From Peptococcaceae bacterium UBA4068 (GTDB lineage Bacteria > Bacillota > Dehalobacteriia > UBA4068), in contig DFZA01000006.1 of the NCBI GenBank assembly GCA_002382665.1, forward strand, positions 124,001 to 188,000: a stretch of DNA of 64,000 bases, written 5' to 3'. Each line of letters starts with the position of its first letter. Position 1 is the stretch's first letter. Below the pieces are notes generated by a model, which ran no database searches, was not told where the DNA came from, and saw only the letters and a list, made by a program, of their open reading frames with translations. Of the stretch, positions 54,295 through 63,073 are shown piece by piece. The translations under genes and the position numbers were made by a program.

Positions 54295-54322
54295 TGCTGC
54301 GCTGATATTAATCAGCGCAGCA
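54295..54322 (-). repeat. Intercistronic hairpin between znuA and znuC
   Basis: TGCTGCGCTGAT / ATCAGCGCAGCA, perfect 12-bp arms with a 4-nt loop and no T tract on either strand. Probably an RNA processing or stabilising hairpin giving more binding protein than transporter, rather than a terminator (inference). Confidence 0.7.
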
Positions 54323-54332
54323 TTATCAACAA

Positions 54333-55322
54333 TCAGTTTAACGCTTCTTCAAGGACATCAAGATTATTCCGCATAACGGAAAGATAGTTTTTGCCGTTTC
54401 TAACATCAGCGGCAGTTATCGACTGTATTGAATCCAGTACTAACACCTGCTGGTCTTTATCTGCTGTGTTGTCAATAATCGTATGGGCAATAGATTGATC
54501 CGAACCTTCGACAACTATCACGGAGTTAAGTCCCAGCTGATCTACTTTACCGGCCAGGAAAACAACCGTTTTAAAGCTTGCTTCCGTTTCCGCGGAACAA
54601 CCTGGGAAAGCGGCATAATATTTAATCCCGTAATCGTCCATCAGATACCGAAATGGAAAACGGTCGCCAAAAACAACCGTTTTGCGGACTGCATTGGCAA
54701 CCATTTGCTGATATTCAGCGTCAAGAGCGTTTAACTCCGCTAGGTAGGAATCTGCATTCGTTTCGTAAGTGTCGGCATGAGCGCTGTCCAGCTGACACAA
54801 GGCATCCTTAATGGCGCCACAGCTGGTTACGGCATTCTTCAACGAGAGCCATACATGCTCGTCATATTCGACCGCAGTTTCGCCTTCCGCTGCTTCCTCT
54901 TCGCTTTCCATGCCCTCGACAATTTCCTCTTGTTTGATGCTGTCGCCCAAAACATCCAGCAGATTAATAACTACCATATCTTTGTTTATGGCTTCGGCCA
55001 GTGCATCGTCAATCCAACCATCTGACTCTCCGCCAACATAAATAAATAGGTCACAAGACGAAATTTTCGCAACATCCTCCGCTGACGGCTGATAATTATG
55101 CAGATCCACGCCATTATCCAAAAGCAGCGTCAAATCAACATTGTCCGCTTGATCGCCCAAAATCTGATTAACCCAATCGTACTGTGGAAAAACAGTACAA
55201 ACAATGCTCAGCCGGTTATCGGAAGCATTATCCGACGAGGCATTTTCGGTGGCATTGGAACAGGCGGCAAGCGTAATGGCAAATATTATTAATGCAAGTA
55301 TATAAATAGTTTTTTTCGGCAT
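54333..55322 (-). CDS. znuA: Metal-binding lipoprotein of the zinc/manganese ABC importer
   Basis: 329 residues, cluster A-I solute-binding protein. Lipobox LAAC (Cys21). Metal ligands expected from the family: His in DNGVDLHNYQPSAED and His in EYDEHVWLSLKN. Where homologues have the third His, this protein reads VFGDRFPFRYLMDDYGI, with Asp-Arg instead, so the coordination differs from classical ZnuA. In place of a His-rich loop it has an acidic one (EEIVEGMESEEEAAEGE). It may prefer manganese or bind zinc differently; the sequence does not decide. Ribosome binding site GGGGAGGT. Confidence 0.9.
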   Translation of the reverse strand: MPKKTIYILALIIFAITLAACSNATENASSDNASDNRLSIVCTVFPQYDWVNQILGDQADNVDLTLLLDNGVDLHNYQPSAEDVAKISSCDLFIYVGGESDGWIDDALAEAINKDMVVINLLDVLGDSIKQEEIVEGMESEEEAAEGETAVEYDEHVWLSLKNAVTSCGAIKDALCQLDSAHADTYETNADSYLAELNALDAEYQQMVANAVRKTVVFGDRFPFRYLMDDYGIKYYAAFPGCSAETEASFKTVVFLAGKVDQLGLNSVIVVEGSDQSIAHTIIDNTADKDQQVLVLDSIQSITAADVRNGKNYLSVMRNNLDVLEEALN

Positions 55323-55442
55323 TTTTTACCTCCCCATTGCAAATTTGAACATAAAATACAAGTAAGCATCTAAATACGGAAATATCTACGTATACAGTGA
55401 ATTAAATGTTGAATGCTTCCTTGTTAAAATCTGATATTTATT

Positions 55443-55736
55443 TTAATTGGTCAATTTCACTTTTAAAGAAACCAAAGTTATACTATTATGCACACTACTT
55501 TCAATAATAAAAACTTTAAGAATTATTAATGAAAACAACAAAACACAGGCAACAGCAATAAGGCAAGAACCGGCGCCATGTAAATAAACAGTACACGCAG
55601 CAATTTCACGGCAAACTGGGCAATTTTCTCCGCAACAGTCGTGGTGATAATGCGTGATAATAAACAATTGCGCAAAAACCATGGTCATGCACAGCAAAAC
55701 AGATAATGCAAAAACCAGGGTTTTCTTTTTAGTCAT
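55443..55736 (-). CDS. Small Cys/His-rich membrane protein between the Fur-type regulator and znuA
   Basis: 97 residues from ATG 55736 (ribosome binding site GGGAGG). A first membrane helix (about 5-25) is followed by an outward loop THYHHDCCGENCPVCREI, with three His and four Cys, then a second helix (about 55-77). Such a loop can bind zinc or a similar metal. I do not know the family; its place 13 nt after the regulator gene and upstream of znuA suggests a role in metal entry or sensing. Confidence 0.78.
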   Translation of the reverse strand: MTKKKTLVFALSVLLCMTMVFAQLFIITHYHHDCCGENCPVCREIAACTVYLHGAGSCLIAVACVLLFSLIILKVFIIESSVHNSITLVSLKVKLTN

Positions 55737-55749
55737 AATTCCTCCCTTA

Positions 55750-56151
55750 CTATTTTCTGCACTCCGCACACTTACCAAACAAAACAGTCTGTCCCTCGTC
55801 AATCGAAAAATTACTATCTGCGAATATCTGTTTTAATAAATTTCCGGTTAATTGATCGCTCATATGAAACAGTTTCCCGCATTCAACACATTTCAAATGC
55901 AGATGCTTATCACTTTGCTCACACCCGGCAATCTGATAAACAAATTGCCTGCTGTTTCCCTTAACAAACCGCTTAACTGTTCCCTCTTTTACTAATTTTT
56001 GCATCAAACGGTATACCGTACTTTTACCGGGAACGGAATGCAAATCAGATTGCATCTTTTTGACTAGTTCCTCAATAGTAAATGAAGTATCGCTGTGTTT
56101 TTTCATAAAGTCGATCAATGTTTTTCTCTGCTCGGTCTGATATATAGTCAA
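55750..56151 (-). CDS. zur: Fur-family metal-responsive regulator (Zur-like)
   Basis: 133 residues. The winged helix is FTIEELVKKMQ with GKSTVYRLMQKLVKEGTVKRF; the regulatory metal site is HLHLKCVECGKLFHM; the structural zinc Cys pairs are CVEC and CAEC near the C-terminus. Linked to a ZnuABC-type importer, so zinc (or manganese) sensing is the likely role; Zur versus Fur cannot be told from sequence alone. It starts at TTG 56151 after a G-rich ribosome binding site (GGGCGGTG); no ATG is available before the HTH. Confidence 0.88.
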   Translation of the reverse strand: MTIYQTEQRKTLIDFMKKHSDTSFTIEELVKKMQSDLHSVPGKSTVYRLMQKLVKEGTVKRFVKGNSRQFVYQIAGCEQSDKHLHLKCVECGKLFHMSDQLTGNLLKQIFADSNFSIDEGQTVLFGKCAECRK

Positions 56152-56165
56152 AACACCGCCCCCCC

Positions 56166-56216
56166 AATATGAGAATAACTCTCATATTATTATATTAATA
56201 TTCCCCAAAAAATCAA
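56166..56216 (-). promoter_or_regulatory. Promoter and Fur/Zur-type operator of the metal-uptake operon
   Basis: On the minus strand: TTGATT (56216-56211), 16-bp spacer, TATAAT (56194-56189). Immediately downstream, AATATGAGA (56166-56174) and TCTCATATT (56180-56188) form perfect 9-bp arms with a 5-nt centre over the start site, the place expected for metal-dependent repression. Confidence 0.78.
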
Positions 56217-56229
56217 GCCTATTCATAAA

Positions 56230-56263
56230 TAAAAATAACCCTGCCAATATATATCAGCAGGGT
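56230..56263 (-). terminator. Terminator of the aromatic operon
   Basis: ACCCTGC / GCAGGGT on the minus strand with an AT loop, then TATTTTTATTT. Confidence 0.82.
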
Positions 56264-56283
56264 CAAATAATATATTGATATTT

Positions 56284-57429
56284 TTATACTATCTCCGAAT
56301 AACTGCCTAAATACCTGAATTCTTCGCAGAAACCCTCCAGTCCGCAGACCAGCTGGATAAATTGCTCCGAATAAACCGAAGTCTCAAGATCGAAATAGAA
56401 CATAAATTCAAAATCACGGTTGGGAATCGGACGGCTTTCCAGCTTGATCAAGTTGATACCCAAGGCGTAAAATCTCGACAATACTTTATATAAGGCACCC
56501 GGTTTATGAGGAATAACCATCATAATACTGGTTTTATCAGCGCCGGGATAGATTTCCAACTGCTTGGAAATGCAGATAAAGCGGGTATAGTTGTTATCGT
56601 TATCCTGAACGTTACAGGATAAGATAGCAAGCTGATAAAGGTCGGCGCAAGTGCGGGAAGAAAGCGCTGCCACATCGTTACGGTCGGACTCAGCCACCAT
56701 TTTTGCCGCGGCGGCAGTATTGGCGCAGGCAGTTACTTTAACATTGACCAGGCCGTCCAAAAACTTGGCGCATTGATTAATAGCCTGCTCATGCGAATAA
56801 ATTTCTCTGATTTGCAATATTTTGGTGCCGCTTTTAGCCAGCAGATTATGATCTATCTTGACCCGCGTGCTCCTGATAATATTAAAATGGTAATCCATCA
56901 TCAAATCATAGATTTCATTAACCGAACCGGCAGTGCTGTTTTCCATAGGCAAAACGCCATAGCGGCACATATCCTTATCGATAGCGTCAAATACGCTCTT
57001 AAAAGTTTTAAAATACATAATATTAGGCACGTTAAACATCTTTTCACAGGCTAACTGCGAATAGGCGCCCTCAACCCCCTGACAGGCTGCCAACGCATAT
57101 TGAGGAAATAGCTTTTCGGTATTTTCCACTGCATTGACAACGCGCTCCTTAAGCTCAGAGGTAGGATGTAGAATTTTTTCTTGATTGGAGCGGCTCAGCT
57201 CAAATAAAAGAGAGTAGAGCACGCAAACATATGACCTATAGTTTTCACTAACCTTACCGGAAATATCAGCCAGTATCTGCCTCTCTCTGCTGGGATCCAG
57301 CGGCGGCAGCCCATTAGTCTTTTTGTATTCTGCAATCGCTGTGGTTATTTCCATGCGTTTTTGAAACAATGAGACCACACTATCATCTATCTTGTCAATT
57401 TCTTCCCGTAATTGCTTTAAATCTTCCAT
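56284..57429 (-). CDS. pheA: Bifunctional chorismate mutase / prephenate dehydratase (P-protein)
   Basis: 381 residues. The AroQ chorismate mutase (1-85: LREEIDKIDDSVVSLFQKRMEIT, the catalytic Arg and Lys) is followed by prephenate dehydratase (105-285: GVEGAYSQLACEKMF, MPMENSTAGSVNEIYDLM, NYTRFI) and an ACT domain (295-375) with the phenylalanine-binding ESRP motif (LIKLESRPIPNRDFEFMFY). It is the only chorismate mutase seen in the operon, so it also supplies prephenate to TyrA. Confidence 0.97.
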   Translation of the reverse strand: MEDLKQLREEIDKIDDSVVSLFQKRMEITTAIAEYKKTNGLPPLDPSRERQILADISGKVSENYRSYVCVLYSLLFELSRSNQEKILHPTSELKERVVNAVENTEKLFPQYALAACQGVEGAYSQLACEKMFNVPNIMYFKTFKSVFDAIDKDMCRYGVLPMENSTAGSVNEIYDLMMDYHFNIIRSTRVKIDHNLLAKSGTKILQIREIYSHEQAINQCAKFLDGLVNVKVTACANTAAAAKMVAESDRNDVAALSSRTCADLYQLAILSCNVQDNDNNYTRFICISKQLEIYPGADKTSIMMVIPHKPGALYKVLSRFYALGINLIKLESRPIPNRDFEFMFYFDLETSVYSEQFIQLVCGLEGFCEEFRYLGSYSEIV

Positions 57430-57443
57430 GTGATTATCTCCTT

Positions 57444-58529
57444 TTAATTTTTCGTATCCAGAATAGCATCATAAATAGCAATCGCCGCCGCTGCCTCAAC
57501 GCAGGCTACGGCTCTCGGTACAATGCAAGGATCGTGCCTACCCTTAATCTCAAGCGTAGTATTTTCTTTACGTGAAAGGCTAACGCTCTGCTGCTCTTTG
57601 GCAATCGAAGGCGTCGGTTTAAAGGCGGCGCGGAAGATCAACGGCATCCCGGAACTGATACCACCCAAGATACCGCCGTGATTATTGGTACGAGTTTTAA
57701 CTAGCGCCTGATCATAATAAAAACTATCGTTATTCTCCGACCCCCTGATTTCCGAGGCGGCAAAACCGTTGCCAAACTCAATGCCCTTGACTGCCGGAAT
57801 ACCAAAAACTATGGCAGCGATCCTATTTTCCAAACCATCAAACAGCGGTTCGCCGATACCGGCGGGAATACCCAAAGCAGCGCATTCAACCACTCCGCCG
57901 ATCGAATCCCCTTCCGACTTAGCTGCTAAAATCAGCTCCGCCATCCAAGCCGCTTTTTGATCATCGATTACCGCCATACTTTTTTTCTTAAGAGCCGTAA
58001 AATCGACAAGGCTGACATTTACCGGGTCAAAAACCTCATCCTTGATATGGCCAATAGATTCGATATGCGCCCCTATCTCGATACCCTGCTGCCCAAGCAA
58101 CTGCAAACATATACCTCCTGCGATACAAAGCGGCGCTGTCAACCTACCCGAATAATGCCCGCCGCCGGCCACATCCTGCACACCGCCAAACTTGGCTTGC
58201 GCGGCATAATCAACATGCGCAGGTCGCGGTATATCGCTGAACTGGCTGTAATCACCGGACCGCACGTCAGTATTCCTGATAATAGCAGTTAGCGGCGCGC
58301 CGCAGGTGGTTCCATCGACCAGCCCGGAGACAAACTCAGGAATATCTGCTTCCTTACGCTCAGTCGAATAATCATTTTGTCCTGGAGCACGACGCTGTAA
58401 AAAAGCATTAAGCTGATCCATATTGATTTTTTTACCGGCAGGCAAACCATCAATAGTGACGCCAATTGCCGCTGAATGCGATTGGCCAAAGATAGTAACC
58501 CTTAAATTTTTCCCACAAACCGAAGTCAT
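57444..58529 (-). CDS. aroC: Chorismate synthase
   Basis: 361 residues: TIFGQSHSAAIGVTIDGLPAG at the N-terminus, RRAPGQNDYSTERKEAD, and the flavin-binding GGISSGMPLIFRAAFKPTPSI and GRHDPCIVPRAV. Converts EPSP to chorismate using reduced FMN, which links it to the rib operon only by cofactor. 14 nt upstream of pheA. Confidence 0.97.
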   Translation of the reverse strand: MTSVCGKNLRVTIFGQSHSAAIGVTIDGLPAGKKINMDQLNAFLQRRAPGQNDYSTERKEADIPEFVSGLVDGTTCGAPLTAIIRNTDVRSGDYSQFSDIPRPAHVDYAAQAKFGGVQDVAGGGHYSGRLTAPLCIAGGICLQLLGQQGIEIGAHIESIGHIKDEVFDPVNVSLVDFTALKKKSMAVIDDQKAAWMAELILAAKSEGDSIGGVVECAALGIPAGIGEPLFDGLENRIAAIVFGIPAVKGIEFGNGFAASEIRGSENNDSFYYDQALVKTRTNNHGGILGGISSGMPLIFRAAFKPTPSIAKEQQSVSLSRKENTTLEIKGRHDPCIVPRAVACVEAAAAIAIYDAILDTKN

Positions 58530-58550
58530 AAGCTAATTTCCTTTCTCCAT

Positions 58551-59819
58551 CTATTTTAGTTCGACTATACCGCCGAGCAGACCAAAATCATTAAAAAATT
58601 GCGGATATGATTTTTCTACCGCTTCCGCACCCTCAATAATCACCGGTTGTTTGGCAATAACCGCAGCAATAGCCGCCATCATCGCTATGCGGTGGTCGCC
58701 ATAGCAGGAAACAGTACCTCCCCGCAGCTCTCGTTTACCTTCAATAACCAACCCATCGTTAGTTTCACCAATCGACGCACCTAATCGCGTCAGTGTATCG
58801 GCAACTGATTTGAGTCGGTCGCTCTCTTTGAGCCGCAGCCGTTCGGCGTTATAAATAACCGTCTTGCCTTGCGCAGCACAGGCAACTACCGCCAGCGCCG
58901 GAACAAGATCGGGAATATTCCTGGCATCAATCTCTATTGCCCGCAGTTGGCCGCCGCTGACCGTTACCGTATCATTAGTAAAGCATACATCAGCGCCAAA
59001 CTTTTTCAACAGCTCCACTACCGCTTTATCGCCCTGTAGCGATTCTTTGTTGATATTGGTACAAGTAATAAGCATATCAGCAAGCGCCGCGGCAGATAGC
59101 CAAAATGATGCATTGGACCAGTCGCCTTCAATAACTACTTTGCCGGGCGAACGATATTTCTGCCTACCCTTGATAATATAAATATTATCTTCTATATCAA
59201 TAGTAATACCAAATAATCTTAGCACCGCTACTGTCAAATCAATATACGGTTGCGACTCAATATTGCCGTTTAATATTATTTCACTATCGCTGTCCAATAA
59301 AGGCAAAGCTAGCAATAAACCGCTGACAAATTGGGATGACACATCACCGGCCAGCTGAAATTTACCGCCGGTCAGCTTTCCCGCACAATTTAAAGGCATC
59401 CGCCCCTGCTTGGACAAACTGCAACCGTGAGCGAATAGTTCTTCATAGAGAGGCGACAGCGGCCTTTGTGGCAACCTGCCGCCCGCCGTAAAAGAAACAT
59501 CGGCAGCCAAAGCACCGGCAACTGGCAGCATAAAACGCAGCGTAGCTCCACTTTCACAACAGTCTAAAACTGACCCTTTATTGATCTTATCAAACTGCAG
59601 CGGACTTACCGCATACCCCTCGCCGTTACGCTCAATTTGTGCACCCAGAGCGTTGAGACAGCCAACGGTGGCCTCGATATCCGCCGAAGTATCCGGGCAC
59701 TCGATAAACGTCGGAGCATTGGACAAAGCACTGCAAATCAGCAGCCGCTGTGCCAAAGATTTAGAGGCAATGGCTCTAATAGTTCCGCCAAGTTTTGCCG
59801 ACCTGATTATCGCTTCCAC
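58551..59819 (-). CDS. aroA: 3-phosphoshikimate 1-carboxyvinyltransferase (EPSP synthase)
   Basis: 422 residues from GTG 59819. SAKLGGTIRAIASKSLAQRLLICSALS (Lys and Ser/Arg of the shikimate site), DCCESGATLRFMLPVAGAL, GDVSSQFVSGLLLALPLL, GDWSNASFWLSAAALA, LRLKESDRL and YGDHRIAMMAAIAAV are all present. The usual LNAGTA motif reads CESGATLRF. The start is GTG 59819, because AGAGGAGG lies 7 nt upstream; the open frame extends into aroB but that part is not coding. Glyphosate sensitivity class is not judged. Confidence 0.95.
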   Translation of the reverse strand: MEAIIRSAKLGGTIRAIASKSLAQRLLICSALSNAPTFIECPDTSADIEATVGCLNALGAQIERNGEGYAVSPLQFDKINKGSVLDCCESGATLRFMLPVAGALAADVSFTAGGRLPQRPLSPLYEELFAHGCSLSKQGRMPLNCAGKLTGGKFQLAGDVSSQFVSGLLLALPLLDSDSEIILNGNIESQPYIDLTVAVLRLFGITIDIEDNIYIIKGRQKYRSPGKVVIEGDWSNASFWLSAAALADMLITCTNINKESLQGDKAVVELLKKFGADVCFTNDTVTVSGGQLRAIEIDARNIPDLVPALAVVACAAQGKTVIYNAERLRLKESDRLKSVADTLTRLGASIGETNDGLVIEGKRELRGGTVSCYGDHRIAMMAAIAAVIAKQPVIIEGAEAVEKSYPQFFNDFGLLGGIVELK

Positions 59820-59833
59820 TGCAATGCCTCCTC

Positions 59834-60889
59834 TTAATTGCCTATTCCCAGCTCGATTAAATGCTGCAATTCGCCTAACGGCATCTCTTTCAAGACGCAT
59901 TTGCCGATTGCTTCCGGTATCACAAGCGTTATATTTACACCACGCAGTTTTTTATCGGCTGCGGCGCAGGCAAACAACTGCTCTGCCGTATATGGCGCAG
60001 AAGTCGGCAAACCAAAGCTGGTTACCAGCTCGCTAATTTCGGTAAGACAATCATCGCTGCAATATCCCATCTTGACGGCAGCCCTGGTAATCAACACCAT
60101 GCCGATAGCAACCGCACTGCCATGAGATACCGCATAATCGCTGCAGGCCTCAATACTGTGACCTATAGTATGCCCAAAATTAAGCAGCTGGCGCCGGCCG
60201 CAATCCTTCTCATCTTCGTCTACGATATCGCGTTTAATAGACAGGCAGTGGTAAATAACCTCCTCCAACTGCGGCATAAGCGGTTCTTTTAGCATAGAAA
60301 AAAGCTCCGCGGAGGCAATCATGCCGTATTTGATAATCTCGGCGCAACCGTCCTGAAACACTGCTTGCTCTAAAGTTTTGAATGTAGAGTAATCGCTGAG
60401 TACCAAGTCAGGCTGATAAAAGGTACCGGCCTGATTTTTGCCCGATTTAAGATTGATCGCGGTCTTGCCGCCCACGGAAGCATCGACTGCTGCCAGTAAA
60501 GTCGTCGGCATTTGTACCAGCTTAACCCCTCTTAGGTAGGTGGAAGCGGCAAATCCCGCCAAATCGCCGACAACGCCTCCGCCCAATGCCACAACGACAT
60601 CCGATCTGGACAGTTTATTTTCAGATAAGAAATCAAGCAGTCGCAAATAATTCTCGGCGTTTTTTGACCTTTCGCCTCTGGCAATCACAAATTTGGCTAC
60701 CTTATAGCCGCTGTTAACCAAAGACGTCTCGACAATCCCACTGTATAACCGATCAACAAGATCATCCGTTACGATAGCGGCAATATTGCCTCCGACAATT
60801 TTACGCAGATAATCTCCTGCTTCGACCAGCAGCTGGTCGCCGATATATATATCATAAGTTTTAGATGCTCTAACAGCAAGAGTTCTCAT
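59834..60889 (-). CDS. aroB: 3-dehydroquinate synthase
   Basis: 351 residues. NAD-binding VVALGGGVVGDLAGFAASTYLRGV, TTLLAAVDASVGGKTAIN, DGCAEIIKYGMI, and the metal His in LLNFGHTIGHSIEA. Cyclises DAHP to dehydroquinate. Its start overlaps the tyrA stop (ATGA). Confidence 0.98.
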   Translation of the reverse strand: MRTLAVRASKTYDIYIGDQLLVEAGDYLRKIVGGNIAAIVTDDLVDRLYSGIVETSLVNSGYKVAKFVIARGERSKNAENYLRLLDFLSENKLSRSDVVVALGGGVVGDLAGFAASTYLRGVKLVQMPTTLLAAVDASVGGKTAINLKSGKNQAGTFYQPDLVLSDYSTFKTLEQAVFQDGCAEIIKYGMIASAELFSMLKEPLMPQLEEVIYHCLSIKRDIVDEDEKDCGRRQLLNFGHTIGHSIEACSDYAVSHGSAVAIGMVLITRAAVKMGYCSDDCLTEISELVTSFGLPTSAPYTAEQLFACAAADKKLRGVNITLVIPEAIGKCVLKEMPLGELQHLIELGIGN

Positions 60890-61722
60890 CTGCCATCCAC
60901 CTTCTCTTTTTGTATTCTGCCATCCGCCAACAGCTTCTTTAGTTTTTGATTATTTCCTTCTTTTAAAGCGTCTCTATATTCATTCAAAGAATTAATTAGA
61001 AAATCAATCTCATCTATCAAATTATCCTTATTTCCCATAAACAGCTCCGTCCACATCTCTTCATTGAGCCAGGCCACTCTGGTTAAGTCTTTGTAACTTC
61101 CGGCAGTAAATCCCTTAAACTCCGAGGCAGTTGGGCTTTTGATATAGGCATTGGAAACAATATGCGCTAACTGCGAGGTAATGGCAATAATTTTATCGTG
61201 CTTATCGGCATCAGTTATGGTTATCCGCCCAAAACCAGCCGGTTCTAACAATTGTTTAATGTGGTCGAAGAATACAATATCGCCATAACGCGGCGGCACG
61301 ATAATCATCGAAGCTCCCTTAAATAATGTGGCGCGGCTGTACTTAAAGCCAAAATGCTGCGTACCTGCCATCGGATGCCCGCCGACAAAGGTAAAACCGT
61401 GCTTTTTGGCAATCGCAAAGCATTCTTCACAGACAATGCGTTTAATACCGCAGCAATCAATAACCACGGTATCGGCAGCAATCAGCTGCGCATTCTCACG
61501 CAGGTAATCAATGGTTGCCTGTGGATACAAAGCGATTAAAATACAATCACAAAGCTTAATAGTATCTTTATTGAGCACCCCATCAACATCACCGTCAATC
61601 TGTGCAAAATCCAATATTGCCTGGTCGGTATCGAATGCGTACACCGTATTACCAGGCTGTTGTTTATAGGCTTTGGCAAAAGAACCGCCAATCAGTCCTA
61701 GCCCCACTATACCGATATTCAT
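60886..61722 (-). CDS. tyrA: Prephenate dehydrogenase
   Basis: 278 residues, short TyrA with Rossmann motif GIVGLGLIGGSFAKA and the catalytic His in GGHPMAGTQHFG, then an all-helical dimer domain. Neither chorismate mutase nor ACT domain is fused, so it depends on PheA for prephenate and lacks the usual tyrosine feedback domain. It overlaps the aroF stop by 4 nt. Confidence 0.95.
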   Translation of the reverse strand: MNIGIVGLGLIGGSFAKAYKQQPGNTVYAFDTDQAILDFAQIDGDVDGVLNKDTIKLCDCILIALYPQATIDYLRENAQLIAADTVVIDCCGIKRIVCEECFAIAKKHGFTFVGGHPMAGTQHFGFKYSRATLFKGASMIIVPPRYGDIVFFDHIKQLLEPAGFGRITITDADKHDKIIAITSQLAHIVSNAYIKSPTASEFKGFTAGSYKDLTRVAWLNEEMWTELFMGNKDNLIDEIDFLINSLNEYRDALKEGNNQKLKKLLADGRIQKEKVDGR

Positions 61723-62732
61723 GATTTTACCACCTCAAGAATTTTATTTACTTTTGCGGCAAGATCGGCAAATTGTTCGGGCGTCAACGACTGGGCGCCG
61801 TCGCAAAGAGCATGTATCGGGTCATTATGAACCTCAATCATCAATCCGTCGGCACCGGCTGCAGCGGCCGCCATGGCCATCGGTTTGACCATTCTCGAGA
61901 TACCCGTGGCATGGCTTGGATCAATGACGATCGGCAAATGCGTCAGCTCTCGGAGTAGCGGAATAGCCGACAGATCAAGAGTATTACGGGTATAAGTTTC
62001 AAATGTCCTGATACCGCGTTCGCAGAGGATAATATTTTCATTGCCTCCGGCCATGATATATTCGGCGCTCATCAGCAGCTCTTTAATCGTATTCGCCATA
62101 CCGCGCTTGAGCAAAATCGGCTTGTTTGTCTTGCCTAGCTCTTTTAGCAAGTCAAAATTCTGCATATTGCGCGCGCCAACCTGTATTACATCAATTTCCT
62201 CGAACAAATCCAGGTGATTGGCGTTCATTATTTCCGTTACTATCGGCAGGCCGGTGCGTTTTTTAGCCTCCAAGAGAAATTCGATGCCCTGAGCACCTAA
62301 TCCTTGAAAATCATAGGGAGAGGTACGAGGCTTAAATGCGCCGCCTCTCAATAACCCTGCGCCTGCGGCTTTAACCTTTTCGGCAATATCTGTGATTTGC
62401 GCTGATGACTCAACCGAACAAGGCCCGGCGATAATCTGGAAATTACCGCCACCCAGCTTTATTTTACCAATGTTTATTACCGTATCATCGGGGTGGAATT
62501 GGCGGCTGGCGCTTTTAAAAGGTTCGCTGATCCGCTTTACCGATTCAATGATTTCCAGCCCTGCTAGCAAATCAACATCAATTTTGCTGGTATCACCGAT
62601 CAGGCCGATAATAGTGCAATACTCTCCTTTGGAAATATGAACGTTAAGTCCCTTGTCTTTAAACCAATTACTAAGATTCTCAATTTGTTGGTCGGATACG
62701 CCTTTTTTTAGTACGGCTATCATATTTACCAC
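61719..62732 (-). CDS. aroF: DAHP synthase (AroF, type I-beta with N-terminal ferredoxin-like domain)
   Basis: 337 residues. The N-terminal ferredoxin-like/ACT-like regulatory domain (1-70) precedes the barrel: [10 protein letters not shown] (metal Cys), [58 protein letters not shown] and [10 protein letters not shown]. Condenses PEP with erythrose 4-phosphate, the entry to the pathway. It is the first gene of aroF-tyrA-aroB-aroA-aroC-pheA and follows the Tyr/Phe leader. Ribosome binding site AGGAGGTGG. Confidence 0.97.
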   Translation of the reverse strand: MVNMIAVLKKGVSDQQIENLSNWFKDKGLNVHISKGEYCTIIGLIGDTSKIDVDLLAGLEIIESVKRISEPFKSASRQFHPDDTVINIGKIKLGGGNFQIIAGPCSVESSAQITDIAEKVKAAGAGLLRGGAFKPRTSPYDFQGLGAQGIEFLLEAKKRTGLPIVTEIMNANHLDLFEEIDVIQVGARNMQNFDLLKELGKTNKPILLKRGMANTIKELLMSAEYIMAGGNENIILCERGIRTFETYTRNTLDLSAIPLLRELTHLPIVIDPSHATGISRMVKPMAMAAAAAGADGLMIEVHNDPIHALCDGAQSLTPEQFADLAAKVNKILEVVKS

Positions 62733-62754
62733 CTCCTAATTTTTAAAGGGAATA

Positions 62755-62791
62755 TAAAAGGGTCACGCAGTGATTTTTCTGCGTGACCCTT
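62755..62791 (-). terminator. Attenuator of the aromatic operon
   Basis: On the minus strand AAGGGTCACGCAG / CTGCGTGACCCTT, perfect 13-bp stem with an 8-nt loop, then TTTTAT. It lies between the leader peptide and aroF. Confidence 0.9.
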
Positions 62792-62824
62792 AGGAATATC
62801 ATATCAGCAAGCTGAATTTGCATC

Positions 62825-62917
62825 CTATTTATTTGCAGCAAAAACCACTCTTATTTTATGCTTGGTAAAATAAAAGTAATAATAATCTGCTGTAAATATA
62901 AAGGAATTGTTCTTCAT
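62825..62917 (-). CDS. Tyr/Phe-rich leader peptide of the aromatic operon
   Basis: 30 codons from ATG 62917 (ribosome binding site GGAGGGG, 4 nt upstream), ending TAG. Residues 12-17 are YYYFYF, with further Phe at 6, 8 and 26: four Tyr and five Phe in 30. The terminator begins 34 nt after the stop, and aroF follows. This is the hallmark of ribosome-mediated attenuation sensing Tyr-tRNA and Phe-tRNA, the end products of tyrA and pheA in the same operon. Confidence 0.9.
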   Translation of the reverse strand: MKNNSFIFTADYYYFYFTKHKIRVVFAANK

Positions 62918-62939
62918 ATGCCCCTCCATGGTACTTAAC

Positions 62940-62968
62940 ACAATATCATGGAAATTTTTCGTTGTCAA
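62940..62968 (-). promoter_or_regulatory. Promoter of the aromatic operon leader
   Basis: On the minus strand: TTGACA (62968-62963), 17-bp spacer, TATTGT (62945-62940), 22 bp before the leader-peptide ATG. Confidence 0.8.
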
Positions 62969-62998
62969 TAAAAAATAAAATATTTCTTTTAATCATTA

Positions 62999-63049
62999 TT
63001 GACATATGCCGAAAAACACGTATAATAATATTATAAATGACATATGTCA
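62999..63049 (+). promoter_or_regulatory. Promoter with a repeated TGACATATG operator
   Basis: TTGACA (62999-63004), 16-bp spacer, TATAAT (63021-63026). TGACATATGTCA (63038-63049) is a perfect 12-bp palindrome just after the start site, and its left part TGACATATG recurs at 63000-63008 over the -35. Two such sites bracketing a promoter suggest a repressor or redox/metal-responsive regulator; the downstream DUF134 protein is a candidate. Confidence 0.75.
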
Positions 63050-63073
63050 AAAACGTCAAGGGAGGTGTCAATG

